Of a stretch of 64,000 bases of DNA, positions 40,004 to 52,124 are shown piece after piece. The DNA is taken from contig DATAUV010000079.1 of assembly GCA_036268075.1 (NCBI GenBank), forward strand, positions 24,775 to 88,774, in the 5' to 3' direction. The notes beneath the pieces were generated by a model. The model searched no databases and had not been told where the DNA came from. It saw only the letters and a program-made list of their open reading frames with translations. The first letter of the stretch is position 1; each line of letters starts with the position of its first letter. This DNA is from DATARH01 sp036268075 (GTDB taxonomy: Bacteria; Pseudomonadota; Alphaproteobacteria; ATCC43930; CGMCC-115725). Made by a program: the position numbers and the translations under genes.

Positions 40004-41005
40004 ATGAGCCTCTGGGCGCTATTTCTCGTGATAGCGATCGTTGCCGGCCTCATTTCCGGCGTGGGCACGCGGGTGCTGATCCCGCATTTGCGGCGGGCGG
40101 GGGTGGCGGCGACGCCGAACGAGCGGTCGCTGCATGCGGCGCCGACGCCGCATGGCGGCGGGATCGCGCTGGTGGGGGCGGTCGTCGCGGTCTGGCTGGC
40201 GATGGTCGGCGGCGGGGCGCGGCCGGTGGCCGAGCTGGCGATCCTCGCCGGTGCGGTGTTGCTGGCGGTAGTTTCGTGGCTCGACGACCGCTATGAGCTG
40301 AGCGCGCTGGCGCGGCTGATCCCGCAGGTGCTGGTCGTCGTGGTGAGCCTCGATTTGGCGCCCCTCGACGGGCCGGTGTTTCAAGGCTGGCTCCCGCCCG
40401 TGCTCGACCGCGCCGCGAGTGGGCTTCTGTGGCTGTGGTTCATCAACCTGTTCAATTTCATGGACGGGGCGGACGGGCTCACCGGCAGCGAGGCGGTGGC
40501 GATCGGGGTCGGGATCGTGCTGGTGGTGTTGCCGTACAGCCCGCCGATGGCGCTGCTGGGCGTGGCGGTGGCCGGGGCGGCGATCGGATTCCTTGTGTCG
40601 AACTGGGCGCCGGCCAAGGTCTTCATGGGCGATGTCGGCAGCATTCCGCTCGGCTATCTGATCGGGTTTCTGCTGCTGGGGCTGGCGGCGTCGGGCATGT
40701 GGAAGGCGGCGCTGATCCTGCCGCTCTATTTCCTCGCCGACGCGACGATCACGCTGGGGCGGCGGGCGTTGCGCGGCGAGAAGGTGTGGCAGGCGCACCG
40801 CCAGCATTTCTATCAGCGCGCGGTCCTCGGCGGGCTCAGCCATGCGGCGATGACGTCGCGGGTGATCGCGGCGAATCTGGCGCTGATCGCCTGCGCCTGG
40901 GCGGCCGAGAACGGGTATGGCGTCGTCGGGCTGGGCGCGGCCTGCCTCGTCGTCGCGATCCTGCTCGTCGTGCTGGCCCGGGCGCGGTATACCCTGTCGC
41001 CATGA
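40004..41005 (+). CDS. WecA/WbpL-type polyprenyl-phosphate sugar-1-phosphate transferase
   Basis: A 333-residue integral membrane protein with about ten hydrophobic segments. The family motifs are all present: SWLDDRYELS on a cytoplasmic loop, NLFNFMDGADGLTG with the catalytic Asp pair, KVFMGDVGSIPLGY and the His-rich HRQHFYQRAV loop (last cytoplasmic loop). It would transfer a sugar phosphate to undecaprenyl phosphate, starting an O-antigen or capsule unit. The start at ATG 40004 lies after a palindrome; its stop overlaps the purH start (ATGA), which couples the two. Confidence 0.92.
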   Translation: MSLWALFLVIAIVAGLISGVGTRVLIPHLRRAGVAATPNERSLHAAPTPHGGGIALVGAVVAVWLAMVGGGARPVAELAILAGAVLLAVVSWLDDRYELSALARLIPQVLVVVVSLDLAPLDGPVFQGWLPPVLDRAASGLLWLWFINLFNFMDGADGLTGSEAVAIGVGIVLVVLPYSPPMALLGVAVAGAAIGFLVSNWAPAKVFMGDVGSIPLGYLIGFLLLGLAASGMWKAALILPLYFLADATITLGRRALRGEKVWQAHRQHFYQRAVLGGLSHAAMTSRVIAANLALIACAWAAENGYGVVGLGAACLVVAILLVVLARARYTLSP

Positions 41006-42555
41006 CGCAGACGATCAAACGCGCGCTCCTGTCGGTCAGCGACAAGGAGGGCCTGGTGCCGTTCGCCCGCGAGCTGGCGGCGCGCGGCGTGGCGCTGATC
41101 TCGACCGGCGGCACCGCGAAGGCGCTCGCCGATGCCGGGCTGCGCGTCACCGAGGTCGCGCAGGTCACCGGGTTTCCGGAGATGCTCGACGGCCGGGTCA
41201 AGACGCTGCACCCGGCGGTGCATGGCGGGCTCCTGGCGCGGCGCGACCGGCCGGACCACCTCGCGGCGCTGGCGCAGCACGGGATCGAGGGGATCGACCT
41301 CCTCGTGGTCAACCTCTACCCGTTCGCCGCGACGGTCGCGCGCGGGGCCGGGCGCGAGGACTGCATCGAGAATATCGACATCGGCGGCCCGGCCCTCATT
41401 CGCGGCGCGGCGAAGAACCATGAGTTTGTCGCCGTGGTGACCGAGCCGGCGGATTACCAGCCGCTGCTCGACGAGATGGCGCGGCAGGGCGGCGGGGTCG
41501 GCGGGCCGATGCGGCGAGAGCTGGCGCGCAAGGCCTATGCGACGACGGCGGGCTATGACGCGGCGGTCGCGACGTGGATGGCGCGCGAGGAGGGGATCGA
41601 CTACCCCGACGCGCTGGTCGTCGCCGCGCGGCTCGCCGACCGCACCCGCTATGGCGAAAACCCGCATCAGGGCGCCGCGTTCTACCGCACCGCCGAGACC
41701 CGCCTTGGCGTCGCGACGGCCCGGCAGGTGCAGGGGCGCGAGCTGTCGTACAACAACTACAACGACACCGACGCGGCGTTCGAGGCGGCCGCCGAGTTCG
41801 CGGAGCCGGCGGTGGTCATCGTCAAGCACGCAAACCCGAGCGGCATCGCCACCGGCGCCGGCCTGCGCACGGCCTGGGCGCGGGCGCTCGCCTGCGACCC
41901 GGTCAGCGCGTTCGGCGGGATCGTCGCGGTCAACCGCCCGCTCGACGCCGAGACCGCGGCGGCGATCGGCGAATTGTTTGTCGAGGTGGTGATCGCGCCG
42001 GAGGTAACGGACGAGGCCGCGGCCGTGCTGGCGGCGAAGCGCGCGCTCAGGGTGCTGGTGACCGGTGGGATGCCCGACCCGGCGGCGGCGGGATGGACCA
42101 TCCGCTCGGTGTCGGGCGGGCTGTTGGTGCAGGAGCGGGACCGGGTGCTGGCGACCGCCGATACGCTGAAGGTGGTGACCAAACGGGCGCCGACTGCGCG
42201 GGAGATCGCCGATCTGCTGTTCGCCGAGATCGCCGGAAAGCATGTGAAGTCGAACGCGATCGTCTTTGCCAAGGACGGCGCGACGCTGGGGATCGGGGCG
42301 GGACAGCCGAGCCGGGTCGACTCGGTCAAGATCGCCGCGGCCAAAGCCGGTGCGTTCGGGCTGTCGACGCAAGGGTCGGTGCTGGCCTCGGACGCGTTCT
42401 TTCCGTTCGCCGACGGGCTCGAAGCCGCGATCGCCGCCGGGATCACCGCCGTGATCCAACCGGGGGGTTCGCGGCGGGACGACGAGGTAATCGCCGCCGC
42501 CGACGAGGCCGGGATCGCGATGGTGTTTTCGGGGCTCCGGCACTTCCGGCATTAG
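41002..42555 (+). CDS. purH: Bifunctional AICAR transformylase/IMP cyclohydrolase PurH
   Basis: A 517-residue enzyme of the last two steps of IMP synthesis. The N-terminal MGS-like cyclohydrolase domain (about 1-145) opens KRALLSVSDKEGLVPFAREL and has STGGTAKALADAG and MLDGRVKTLHP. The transformylase domain shows YGENPHQGAAF, ELSYNNYNDTDAA, and VIVKHANPSGIA with its catalytic Lys and His. The ATG overlaps the upstream transferase stop. The family's usual neighbour upstream is the heparinase-like gene, so the transferase is an insertion. Confidence 0.96.
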   Translation: MTQTIKRALLSVSDKEGLVPFARELAARGVALISTGGTAKALADAGLRVTEVAQVTGFPEMLDGRVKTLHPAVHGGLLARRDRPDHLAALAQHGIEGIDLLVVNLYPFAATVARGAGREDCIENIDIGGPALIRGAAKNHEFVAVVTEPADYQPLLDEMARQGGGVGGPMRRELARKAYATTAGYDAAVATWMAREEGIDYPDALVVAARLADRTRYGENPHQGAAFYRTAETRLGVATARQVQGRELSYNNYNDTDAAFEAAAEFAEPAVVIVKHANPSGIATGAGLRTAWARALACDPVSAFGGIVAVNRPLDAETAAAIGELFVEVVIAPEVTDEAAAVLAAKRALRVLVTGGMPDPAAAGWTIRSVSGGLLVQERDRVLATADTLKVVTKRAPTAREIADLLFAEIAGKHVKSNAIVFAKDGATLGIGAGQPSRVDSVKIAAAKAGAFGLSTQGSVLASDAFFPFADGLEAAIAAGITAVIQPGGSRRDDEVIAAADEAGIAMVFSGLRHFRH

Positions 42556-42607
42556 GGCGCGGATTGCCAATCACGTCGGAAACCGCCATATCGGCACTGA
42601 ATTAGGT

Positions 42608-42689
42608 CGTCATCCCGGCGAAGGCCGGGACCCACCGATCCTCCTCCCGAGCGGTTGAGGAGTGGGTCCCGGCCTTCGCCGGGATGACG
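42608..42689. repeat. Palindrome, family B
   Basis: CGTCATCCCGGCGAAGGCCG at 42608 faces its complement ending GGGATGACG at 42689. It separates purH from hisS. Confidence 0.88.
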
Positions 42690-42714
42690 ATCGATAAGTG
42701 TGAAGGACGCTCCC

Positions 42715-43964
42715 ATGCCCGCCTTGCAGCCGGCTCGCGGCACGCAGGATTTGTTGCCCGAGACCGCCCGGCGCCACCGCCGGGTCAGCGAGGCCGCGCG
42801 CGAGGCGGCCGCGCTCTATGGGTTTGCCGAGATCGCGACGCCGATCTTCGAATTCACCGAGGTCTTCTCGCGGCCGATCGGCGAGCACACCGACATCGTC
42901 TCGAAGGAGATGTACACCTTCACCGACCGCGGCGGCGAAGAGGTGACGCTCAGGCCCGAGAATACGGCCGGGGTCGTGCGCGCCGTCTTGTCGAACGGGC
43001 TCACGCAGTCGACGCCGCTCAAATTCTTCTATTCCGGCCCGATGTTCCGCTATGAGCGGCCGCAGAAGGGCCGCTTCCGGCAATTCCACCAGATCGGTGT
43101 CGAGCTCTTGGGCGTGGCGCAGCCGCAGGCGGATATCGAGGTGATCGCGCTAGGACAGCGCATCCTCAACGACCTCGGCATCGCCAAGAACGTCACGCTG
43201 GAGCTCAATACGCTCGGCGGCCCGGAAACCCGCGTGAAGTACCGTGCCGCACTCGTCGAATATTTTTCGGCGTTCCGTGAGCGGCTATCAGAAGATAGCC
43301 GACGCCGGCTGGACGCCAATCCTCTACGGATTCTTGACTCCAAAGACCCGGGAGATCGCGAACTCATCGAGACCTCGCCGAATTTTCAGCAGTTCCTCAC
43401 TCCCGATTCGACGGACTTTTTTGCCCGAGTTACAGATGGACTTAGGGAGCTGGGAATTTCCTTCCAGCTCAATCCGCGCCTCGTGCGTGGGCTCGACTAC
43501 TACACGCACACGGCGTTCGAGTTCGTCACGACCGATCTCGGTGCGCAAGGCACCGTGATGGGAGGCGGCCGGTATGACGGGCTCGTCAAAGTCATGGGTG
43601 GGCCAGAGATGGCCGGGGTCGGCTGGGCGGCCGGGATAGAACGGCTGGCGCTGCTGATCGACGAGCCGCCGGCGCCGACGCGGCCCATCGTGCTGGTGCC
43701 GATCGGCGAGAAGGCCGAGGCGGAAATGCTCAAGATGTCGGAGGAACTGAGAAATGCCGGGCTCGTCGTCGAACTGGGCTATTCGGGCAATGTGCAGCGG
43801 CGGATGCGGCGGGCGGACCGGCTGGGCGCGCGGGCGGCGGTGCTGATGGGCGACGACGAGATCGCGACCGGCACGGCGACCTTGCGCGACCTCGACAGCG
43901 GCGCGCAGGAGGCGGTCGCGCTCGGCGCGCTGGCGGCTCGGCTCAAGGCCCTCAACGGGGCGGG

Positions 43965-43968
<4 letters not shown>
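42715..43968 (+). CDS. hisS: Histidyl-tRNA synthetase
   Basis: A 417-residue class II aminoacyl-tRNA synthetase. Motif 2 is FRYERPQKGRFRQFHQIG, the HisA histidine-binding motif is LVRGLDYYTHTAFE, motif 3 is GVGWAAGIERL, and the C-terminal anticodon domain begins PIVLVPIGEKAE. ATG 42715 follows GAAGGA at good distance; a GTG five codons earlier is less likely. Codons from about 43250 to 43480 use A/T at third positions far more than the rest, a possible recombination patch. The stop overlaps prfA (ATGA). Confidence 0.96.
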
Positions 43969-45038
<1,070 letters not shown>

Positions 45039-45084
45039 GGGAAGCCCCCTCGGCATGAGGGAAGGCTCCTCGCTTGCTCCCATG

Positions 45085-45182
45085 TGTCATTGCGAGGAGC
45101 GCAGCGACGCGGCAATCCCCCTCGGGGGAACCTCCTGCGGAAGGGGATTGCCGCGTCGCCCTCCGGGCTCCTCGCAATGACA
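45085..45182. repeat. Palindrome, family D (TGTCATTGCGAGGAGCGCAG type)
   Basis: TGTCATTGCGAGGAGC at 45085 faces GCTCCTCGCAATGACA ending at 45182. Further pairing GACGCGGCAATC and GATTGCCGCGTC lies inside. It ends 12 bases before prmC and may reduce coupling with prfA. Confidence 0.82.
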
Positions 45183-45193
45183 GTTGGATAACG

Positions 45194-46048
45194 ATGGCAG
45201 CGGGGACCGTCGGCGCGATACTCGACGAGGTGCGTACATCGCTGGCCATCGCCGGCTTCGACGAACCCAGACGCCGGGCGCGGCGTCTGGCGGCGGCGGC
45301 GCTGGCTATGTCGGCGACGGAGGTGTTCGTCCACCCCGAGCGTCCGATCGCCGAGGCCGACGCCGAGCGGGTCGCGGCGCTGTTGCGGCGGGTGCTGGCG
45401 CATGAGCCGCTGAGCCGGGTGCTGGGGGTGCGCGAGTTTTGGGGACTCGAATTCGGCCTGTCGCCGGACACGCTCGACCCGCGGCCGGAGACCGAGACGG
45501 TGGTCGAGGCGGTGCTGGCGCGGCTGCCGGAGCGAGGGCGGGAGTATCGTGTTCTCGATCTCGGCACCGGCAGCGGGTGCCTCTTGCTGGCGCTGTTGTC
45601 GGAATTGCCGGGCGCGCATGGGGTGGGGGTGGATCGGGCATTGGGGGCCGCGGTTGCGGCTCGGGACAATGCCGTGGCGCTGGGGCTTGCCGGACGGGCG
45701 GGGTTTGTCGTCGGCGATTGGGCGGCGGCGATCTGCGGACGCTTCGACATCATCGTCAGCAATCCGCCTTACATCGCCACGGAGACCATTGCCAGCCTGC
45801 CGCCCGAGGTTAGGGATTTCGACCCGCGTCGGGCGCTCGATGGCGGCGTGGATGGGCTTGACGCCTACCGCCGGATCACGCTCGAGCTGCCTCAGCTGCT
45901 TCGGCCGGGAGGTCTCTTCGTGGTGGAGGTGGGGGTTGGACAGGAGCGTACTGTCGCCGCGCTTCTCGCGGCGGAGGGGCTGTTGCTCGACGGCTTTGCC
46001 GCCGACTTGGCTGGAATCCTTCGCTGCGTCGTGGCGCGGCCGGTTTAA
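45194..46048 (+). CDS. prmC: Peptide chain release factor N(5)-glutamine methyltransferase PrmC
   Basis: A 284-residue SAM-dependent methyltransferase that modifies the Gln of the GGQ motif of release factors. The SAM-binding strand is VLDLGTGSGCLLLALL and the catalytic NPPY occurs in VSNPPYIA; LDPRPETETVVE is the family signature in front. ATG 45194 is supported by the family start; in-frame sequence upstream belongs to a palindrome. It partners the preceding prfA. The 3' end overlaps the convergent FkbM gene by four bases. Confidence 0.93.
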   Translation: MAAGTVGAILDEVRTSLAIAGFDEPRRRARRLAAAALAMSATEVFVHPERPIAEADAERVAALLRRVLAHEPLSRVLGVREFWGLEFGLSPDTLDPRPETETVVEAVLARLPERGREYRVLDLGTGSGCLLLALLSELPGAHGVGVDRALGAAVAARDNAVALGLAGRAGFVVGDWAAAICGRFDIIVSNPPYIATETIASLPPEVRDFDPRRALDGGVDGLDAYRRITLELPQLLRPGGLFVVEVGVGQERTVAALLAAEGLLLDGFAADLAGILRCVVARPV

Positions 46049-47058
46049 CGCAATGCAGGAAGGAGACGCGTCGCTGCGCGAGCGACGCCGTCATCTGTGT
46101 CTCGGCACAGCCGGCGCCCTAGATCTAGCATCGCTGGGTCGCGCCTTCCCTCGGCAATCCAGCGTGCGATCACTCCGACGGCGTGCAGGCGATGAGGCGG
46201 CAGTTCAAACCCGGTCATCTCGCCGATCCAGGCGAGCGATTGATCGAAGGACAGGTCGCCAATCTCAAATCGGCCGATCCGGTCACCCGGCCGATACCGG
46301 CGGCGCGTCGCCAAGAAATCGCAGACATGGCCTTCCTGGATATCTGCCGCGGTGCGCGGGGCCAAGCGGGATCCGTGCTGCAGATAAAGGTGGTAGCCGC
46401 TCTCTTCGAGGAATTCCTTGACGGCGCGTGCGTGGAGGTCGCTCGGCTCCTCGCGGCCTTCCACGACAATGCATTCGACCAGAAAAACCGGGTCATATGC
46501 GGCGATCGCTGCGGTTGCACCGCGAAGAACCGGCAACTCGTAGCCTTCGGTATCGACCTTGATCAACAGCGGCCGTCGCACAAAGCGCCGAGTTTGCCGG
46601 TTTACCAATTGGACAATGTCGTCGAGCCGCAGCATAGGCGCTGCGGGGCCTGTGCCAAGCGGCGCGACATGGCCCCACGCCTCCGTACCCGCGAAGCCCA
46701 CAAGCCCACGTTGGGCACCAGCGGCAGCCTGAAACAGGCGCAGGTTGCCCAACCGGTTCTCTATGATCGAAAGGTGTTGATAGAAGCAATTCTCGGGGAG
46801 CAGTTCGACGGCGACAACGTTTGAGCCCGAGACCGCGACCGGCAGCGAGACGAGGCCGATGCTCGAACCCACATCGATCAGCGTCCCGCGTCCTCGCAGG
46901 TGGTCCATGATCAGAACGGCTGTATTGGCATTCTGGTGCAGATTGTTGTCGCGTCGCGCGAATGTGGCGATGCTTTCGGCATAGGCGCCGCGTTCGGTGG
47001 GTAAGGCCAGCGAAAACCTGCGCCGCTTCTCGTCCACGATCTCGATGAACTCGTACAT
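46045..47058 (-). CDS. FkbM family methyltransferase
   Basis: A 337-residue protein. LIDVGSSIGLVSLPVAVSGS is the SAM-binding motif I, LVGFAGTEAW and LLIKVDTEGYELPVLRGA are typical of the FkbM fold, where the Asp and Glu after the VD strand are conserved. These enzymes O-methylate sugars or polyketides. Residues beyond about 240 are not part of the core and include an extension. Codon use has more A/T than the neighbours, suggesting transfer. It sits on the opposite strand in an otherwise conserved core block. Confidence 0.85.
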   Translation of the reverse strand: MYEFIEIVDEKRRRFSLALPTERGAYAESIATFARRDNNLHQNANTAVLIMDHLRGRGTLIDVGSSIGLVSLPVAVSGSNVVAVELLPENCFYQHLSIIENRLGNLRLFQAAAGAQRGLVGFAGTEAWGHVAPLGTGPAAPMLRLDDIVQLVNRQTRRFVRRPLLIKVDTEGYELPVLRGATAAIAAYDPVFLVECIVVEGREEPSDLHARAVKEFLEESGYHLYLQHGSRLAPRTAADIQEGHVCDFLATRRRYRPGDRIGRFEIGDLSFDQSLAWIGEMTGFELPPHRLHAVGVIARWIAEGRRDPAMLDLGRRLCRDTDDGVARAATRLLPALR

Positions 47059-47296
47059 GCGCCGCCCGCGGATAAAGACCTCCGCCCAATCTTAACGAGC
47101 CCGTAGGATAGTGGCGAGCGGTGGTGGGTGGCCAGAAAACGTTTGGAATGAACTCCGGGCGCGGCTACGCTGTTTCCATAGGAGCCGGCGCCAGTGGGGA
47201 TGAAGGCGCTCGCAACCGGCAAGCGCAAGAGCGCCCGGTAGAGAAGCTCCGCCCGGATTTCGATCCGCCCGATCCCAACGCGACCAGACAGGTGCC

Positions 47297-47767
47297 ATGA
47301 GACCAGGACAAGGGAAGCGTTCGCGCAACCGCAACGGCGGTGGTGGTGGGGGGGGACCCCCGCATCACAACAACAACAATAATCCGAACCGGCCGCGGAT
47401 GCCGCAGCGCATCCAGACGTTCGACAGCAACGGCCCCGCCGTGAAGATCCGCGGCAATGCCTATCAAGTGTTCGAGCGCTACGTCGCGATGGCGCGCGAG
47501 GCGACGGTGAGCGGAGACCGCATTTCGGCGGAAAACCTGTACCAGCACGCGGAACATTATTTCCGGACGATGAACGCCGCCGGCGAGGGCGGCTACAACC
47601 AGGGCCAGCAACGTCCGATGACCCCCGCCGACACCGAGATGGGGCCGGGCGAAGGCGAGCAGCCGGGTGACGAGAACGAGGGGGTCCAGCCGGTCCACGT
47701 GCAGCACCAGCAGGTGCAGCAGCCCCAGCCGCCGATGCCGGAAGACGAGCAGCCTCCCAGCTATTAG
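47297..47767 (+). CDS. DUF4167 domain protein
   Basis: A 156-residue protein. The N-terminus is a low-complexity Arg/Gly/His/Asn tract (RNGGGGGGGPPHHNNNNN), the middle (about 35-95) is the conserved DUF4167 core, DSNGPAVKIRGNAYQVFERYVAMAREA and AENLYQHAEHYFRTM, and the tail is Gln/Glu/Pro-rich. In Alphaproteobacteria it is regularly found between prmC and clpB, as here, and may bind nucleic acid; no function is proven. No ribosome site is obvious. Confidence 0.88.
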   Translation: MRPGQGKRSRNRNGGGGGGGPPHHNNNNNPNRPRMPQRIQTFDSNGPAVKIRGNAYQVFERYVAMAREATVSGDRISAENLYQHAEHYFRTMNAAGEGGYNQGQQRPMTPADTEMGPGEGEQPGDENEGVQPVHVQHQQVQQPQPPMPEDEQPPSY

Positions 47768-47793
47768 GGGAAGTGCGGGTAGGCGAAGTGCGG

Positions 47794-47871
47794 GCGAGCA
47801 TGGACCGCGGGCGTCTCGCCCGCATTCCTACGACAAAAAAATCGGGCGGGACGCCCGCGGTCCATGCTCGC
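47794..47871. repeat. Palindrome, family C
   Basis: GCGAGCATGGACCGCGGGCG at 47794 and its complement ending at 47871 match the element at 2731. The spacer CATTCCTACGACAAAAAAAT is A-rich, so the hairpin could terminate the DUF4167 transcript. Confidence 0.83.
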
Positions 47872-47876
47872 CGCCG

Positions 47877-47905
47877 CTTGAGCGGGATAAGGCCTCTACC
47901 CATAT
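47877..47905 (+). promoter_or_regulatory. Possible RpoH (heat shock) promoter of clpB
   Basis: CTTGAG at 47877-47882 and CCCATAT at 47899-47905 with 16 bases between, close to the alphaproteobacterial sigma-32 elements CTTGAA and CYTATNT. clpB is a standard member of that regulon. Confidence 0.45.
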
Positions 47906-47972
47906 CCACCGCTGAAGGATCGCTGGGCTTGCCTGATGGGGGGCCGGGGCGGTCGGTTCATCGGAGGTAGGC

Positions 47973-50570
<2,598 letters not shown>

Positions 50571-50619
50571 CCGATGGTCAAGGCGGGCGCGGCGATACTC
50601 GCGCCCGCTCACCATCAAA

Positions 50620-50701
50620 CGTCATCCCGGCGAAGGCCGGGACCCACTCTTCCGCTTCTCGTGCGGATGACAAGTGGGTCCCGGCCTTGGCCGGGATGAC
50701 G
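50620..50701. repeat. Palindrome, family B
   Basis: CGTCATCCCGGCGAAGGCCG at 50620 and its near-complement ending at 50701, between convergent clpB and the pilin gene. Confidence 0.87.
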
Positions 50702-50715
50702 TTTTGATAGGTAAT

Positions 50716-50877
50716 CTACAGCTTGGTCGCGATCGTGCTGAACGTCGTCGACAGACGCGTGCCGACCGTCGACATGGCGTTGACCGCGGCGACCGCGACC
50801 AGCGCGGCGATGAGCCCATATTCGATAGCCGTGACGCCTTTGCTATCGCCAAAGAGCCGCCTAAGGAACCGCAACAT
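50716..50877 (-). CDS. Flp/Fap type pilin
   Basis: A 53-residue prepilin. The leader is MLRFLRRLFGDSKG, cleaved after Gly14 by a TadV-type peptidase, and the mature part begins VTAIEYGLIAALVAVAAV with the conserved Glu5 (E19) and the Tyr beside it. Flp pilins form adhesive Tad pili. ATG 50877 fits the family; a longer reading has ten more residues that do not. No tad/cpa assembly gene is in the window, so this one is an orphan copy. Confidence 0.88.
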   Translation of the reverse strand: MLRFLRRLFGDSKGVTAIEYGLIAALVAVAAVNAMSTVGTRLSTTFSTIATKL

Positions 50878-50941
50878 AGCAACCCCATACCACTGCACGG
50901 GGCGCATAGTCTTACATGGGGCTTAAAGGAAAGTTACCGGG

Positions 50942-51526
50942 TCAGCCGGCTCCGAGGCTCTCCTTGAGGTCGCTGAGGACCTTGTCGCGGGTGCGGGTCT
51001 GCCAGCGGCGGCGGCGGCCGATCGGCTCGTTTTCGATCTCGGGATATACCTTGAGCGCAACGAAAACGGGGCCCGGTTTCGAGAGTATCCCGCCGATCTC
51101 GCGCTGGAGGTCGCCCAGCTCGGAAAACGCATGGGCGCGCGGGTAGCCGCAGCCCAGCGCGATCTGGTCATAGGCGACGTTCTTCGCATTGGGCACGGGC
51201 TGGCCGCCGGTCGTCGCGTAGACCTCGTTATCGAGGAGAAAGTGGTAAAAATTGGCCGGCGCCTGCTCGGCGATCGTGGTCAGCATGCCGAGGCTCATCA
51301 GGATGTCGCCCTCGGAATCGAAGAGGACGATCTTCCGCTTCGGCTGGGCGAGCGCAAGGCCGAACGCAAACCCCGCATGACCGCCCATCGCCGGGTCGCC
51401 GAGCGGCACGTCGAGCTTTTCGTTGCCCGACAGGGCGGTCCAGAACTTGCCGCCGCGTCCGGGCACGACGATCGCGTCGCCACGATGGGGGCTGAAGGCT
51501 TCCAGGGCCTCGGCTATGCGCATCAT
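50942..51526 (-). CDS. ThDP-dependent decarboxylase-like, beta (PP-domain) subunit
   Basis: A 194-residue protein equal to only the PP domain of a ThDP enzyme. The metal/ThDP motif is GDILMSLGMLTTIAE followed by FLLDNEVY, and the C-terminal third resembles the beta chain of sulfopyruvate or phosphonopyruvate decarboxylase. It follows the alpha-chain gene by 15 bases, with GCGGAGG before the ATG, so the two form an operon and a heteromeric enzyme. Substrate not readable. Confidence 0.8.
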   Translation of the reverse strand: MMRIAEALEAFSPHRGDAIVVPGRGGKFWTALSGNEKLDVPLGDPAMGGHAGFAFGLALAQPKRKIVLFDSEGDILMSLGMLTTIAEQAPANFYHFLLDNEVYATTGGQPVPNAKNVAYDQIALGCGYPRAHAFSELGDLQREIGGILSKPGPVFVALKVYPEIENEPIGRRRRWQTRTRDKVLSDLKESLGAG

Positions 51527-51541
51527 CTCGAAGCCTCCGCG

Positions 51542-52060
51542 TTAACGATTGAAGCCGTGATACTCGTCGCCGACGAGGACGACGACGGGCCGCTGGGTTT
51601 TCTGCGCCTCCTCGAACGCGACCGCGATGCGCGGGGCGTCGGCGTCGCTTTCGACGAGGTAGTAGTTGAGCCCGTAGGCGTTGATGAAGGGCTCGGTATA
51701 GGTCGCCGCCGTGTCGGTGGTGACGCCGTGGCGGGTCCAGCCGCGATAGCCGACCATCATCACCACCGGCACGTGGAGCCCCAAGAGCCATCCGCGCACC
51801 GAATCGCCTGACTCCTGCAAGCCCGTGTTCTGGATGAGGATCATCGGCCGCGCCCCGCCGGCCGCGAGCCCGGCGGCGATCGAGCAGGCGTGCCCCTCGC
51901 GGCTCACGCCGACGAGGCGCAGGCTCGGCTCGCCCTTCATCAGCAGGTAGAGCCAGTTGGTCTCGCTGTCGGGCAGCCAGACGATGTCGGTGACCCCGCC
52001 CGCCTTCATCGCCGCGAGCACGGTTTCCGGGCTCAGATGGGTCGTCGACGCCTCGCTCAT
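51542..52060 (-). CDS. ThDP-dependent decarboxylase-like, alpha (Pyr-domain) subunit
   Basis: A 172-residue protein equal to the Pyr domain: GVTDIVWLPDSETNW, then SREGHACSIAAGLAAGGARP with the catalytic Glu that activates the cofactor. It starts MSEASTTHLSPETVL after GGAGGCTCCG and lies upstream of the PP-domain gene. Split Pyr/PP pairs include sulfopyruvate decarboxylase ComD/ComE; the residues here do not prove that substrate. Divergent from the PPOX gene 64 bases away. Confidence 0.8.
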   Translation of the reverse strand: MSEASTTHLSPETVLAAMKAGGVTDIVWLPDSETNWLYLLMKGEPSLRLVGVSREGHACSIAAGLAAGGARPMILIQNTGLQESGDSVRGWLLGLHVPVVMMVGYRGWTRHGVTTDTAATYTEPFINAYGLNYYLVESDADAPRIAVAFEEAQKTQRPVVVLVGDEYHGFNR

Positions 52061-52124
52061 CGGAGCCTCCGCTAGGGTTCCGCTTATCGTAGGCAAACGC
52101 GCGCGAATACCGCAAGATCGCACG

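Noticed and set aside
40429..41001. Extension of purH by 191 codons
   Set aside because: It covers the WecA-like gene in another frame; PurH proteins begin at the ATG at 41002.
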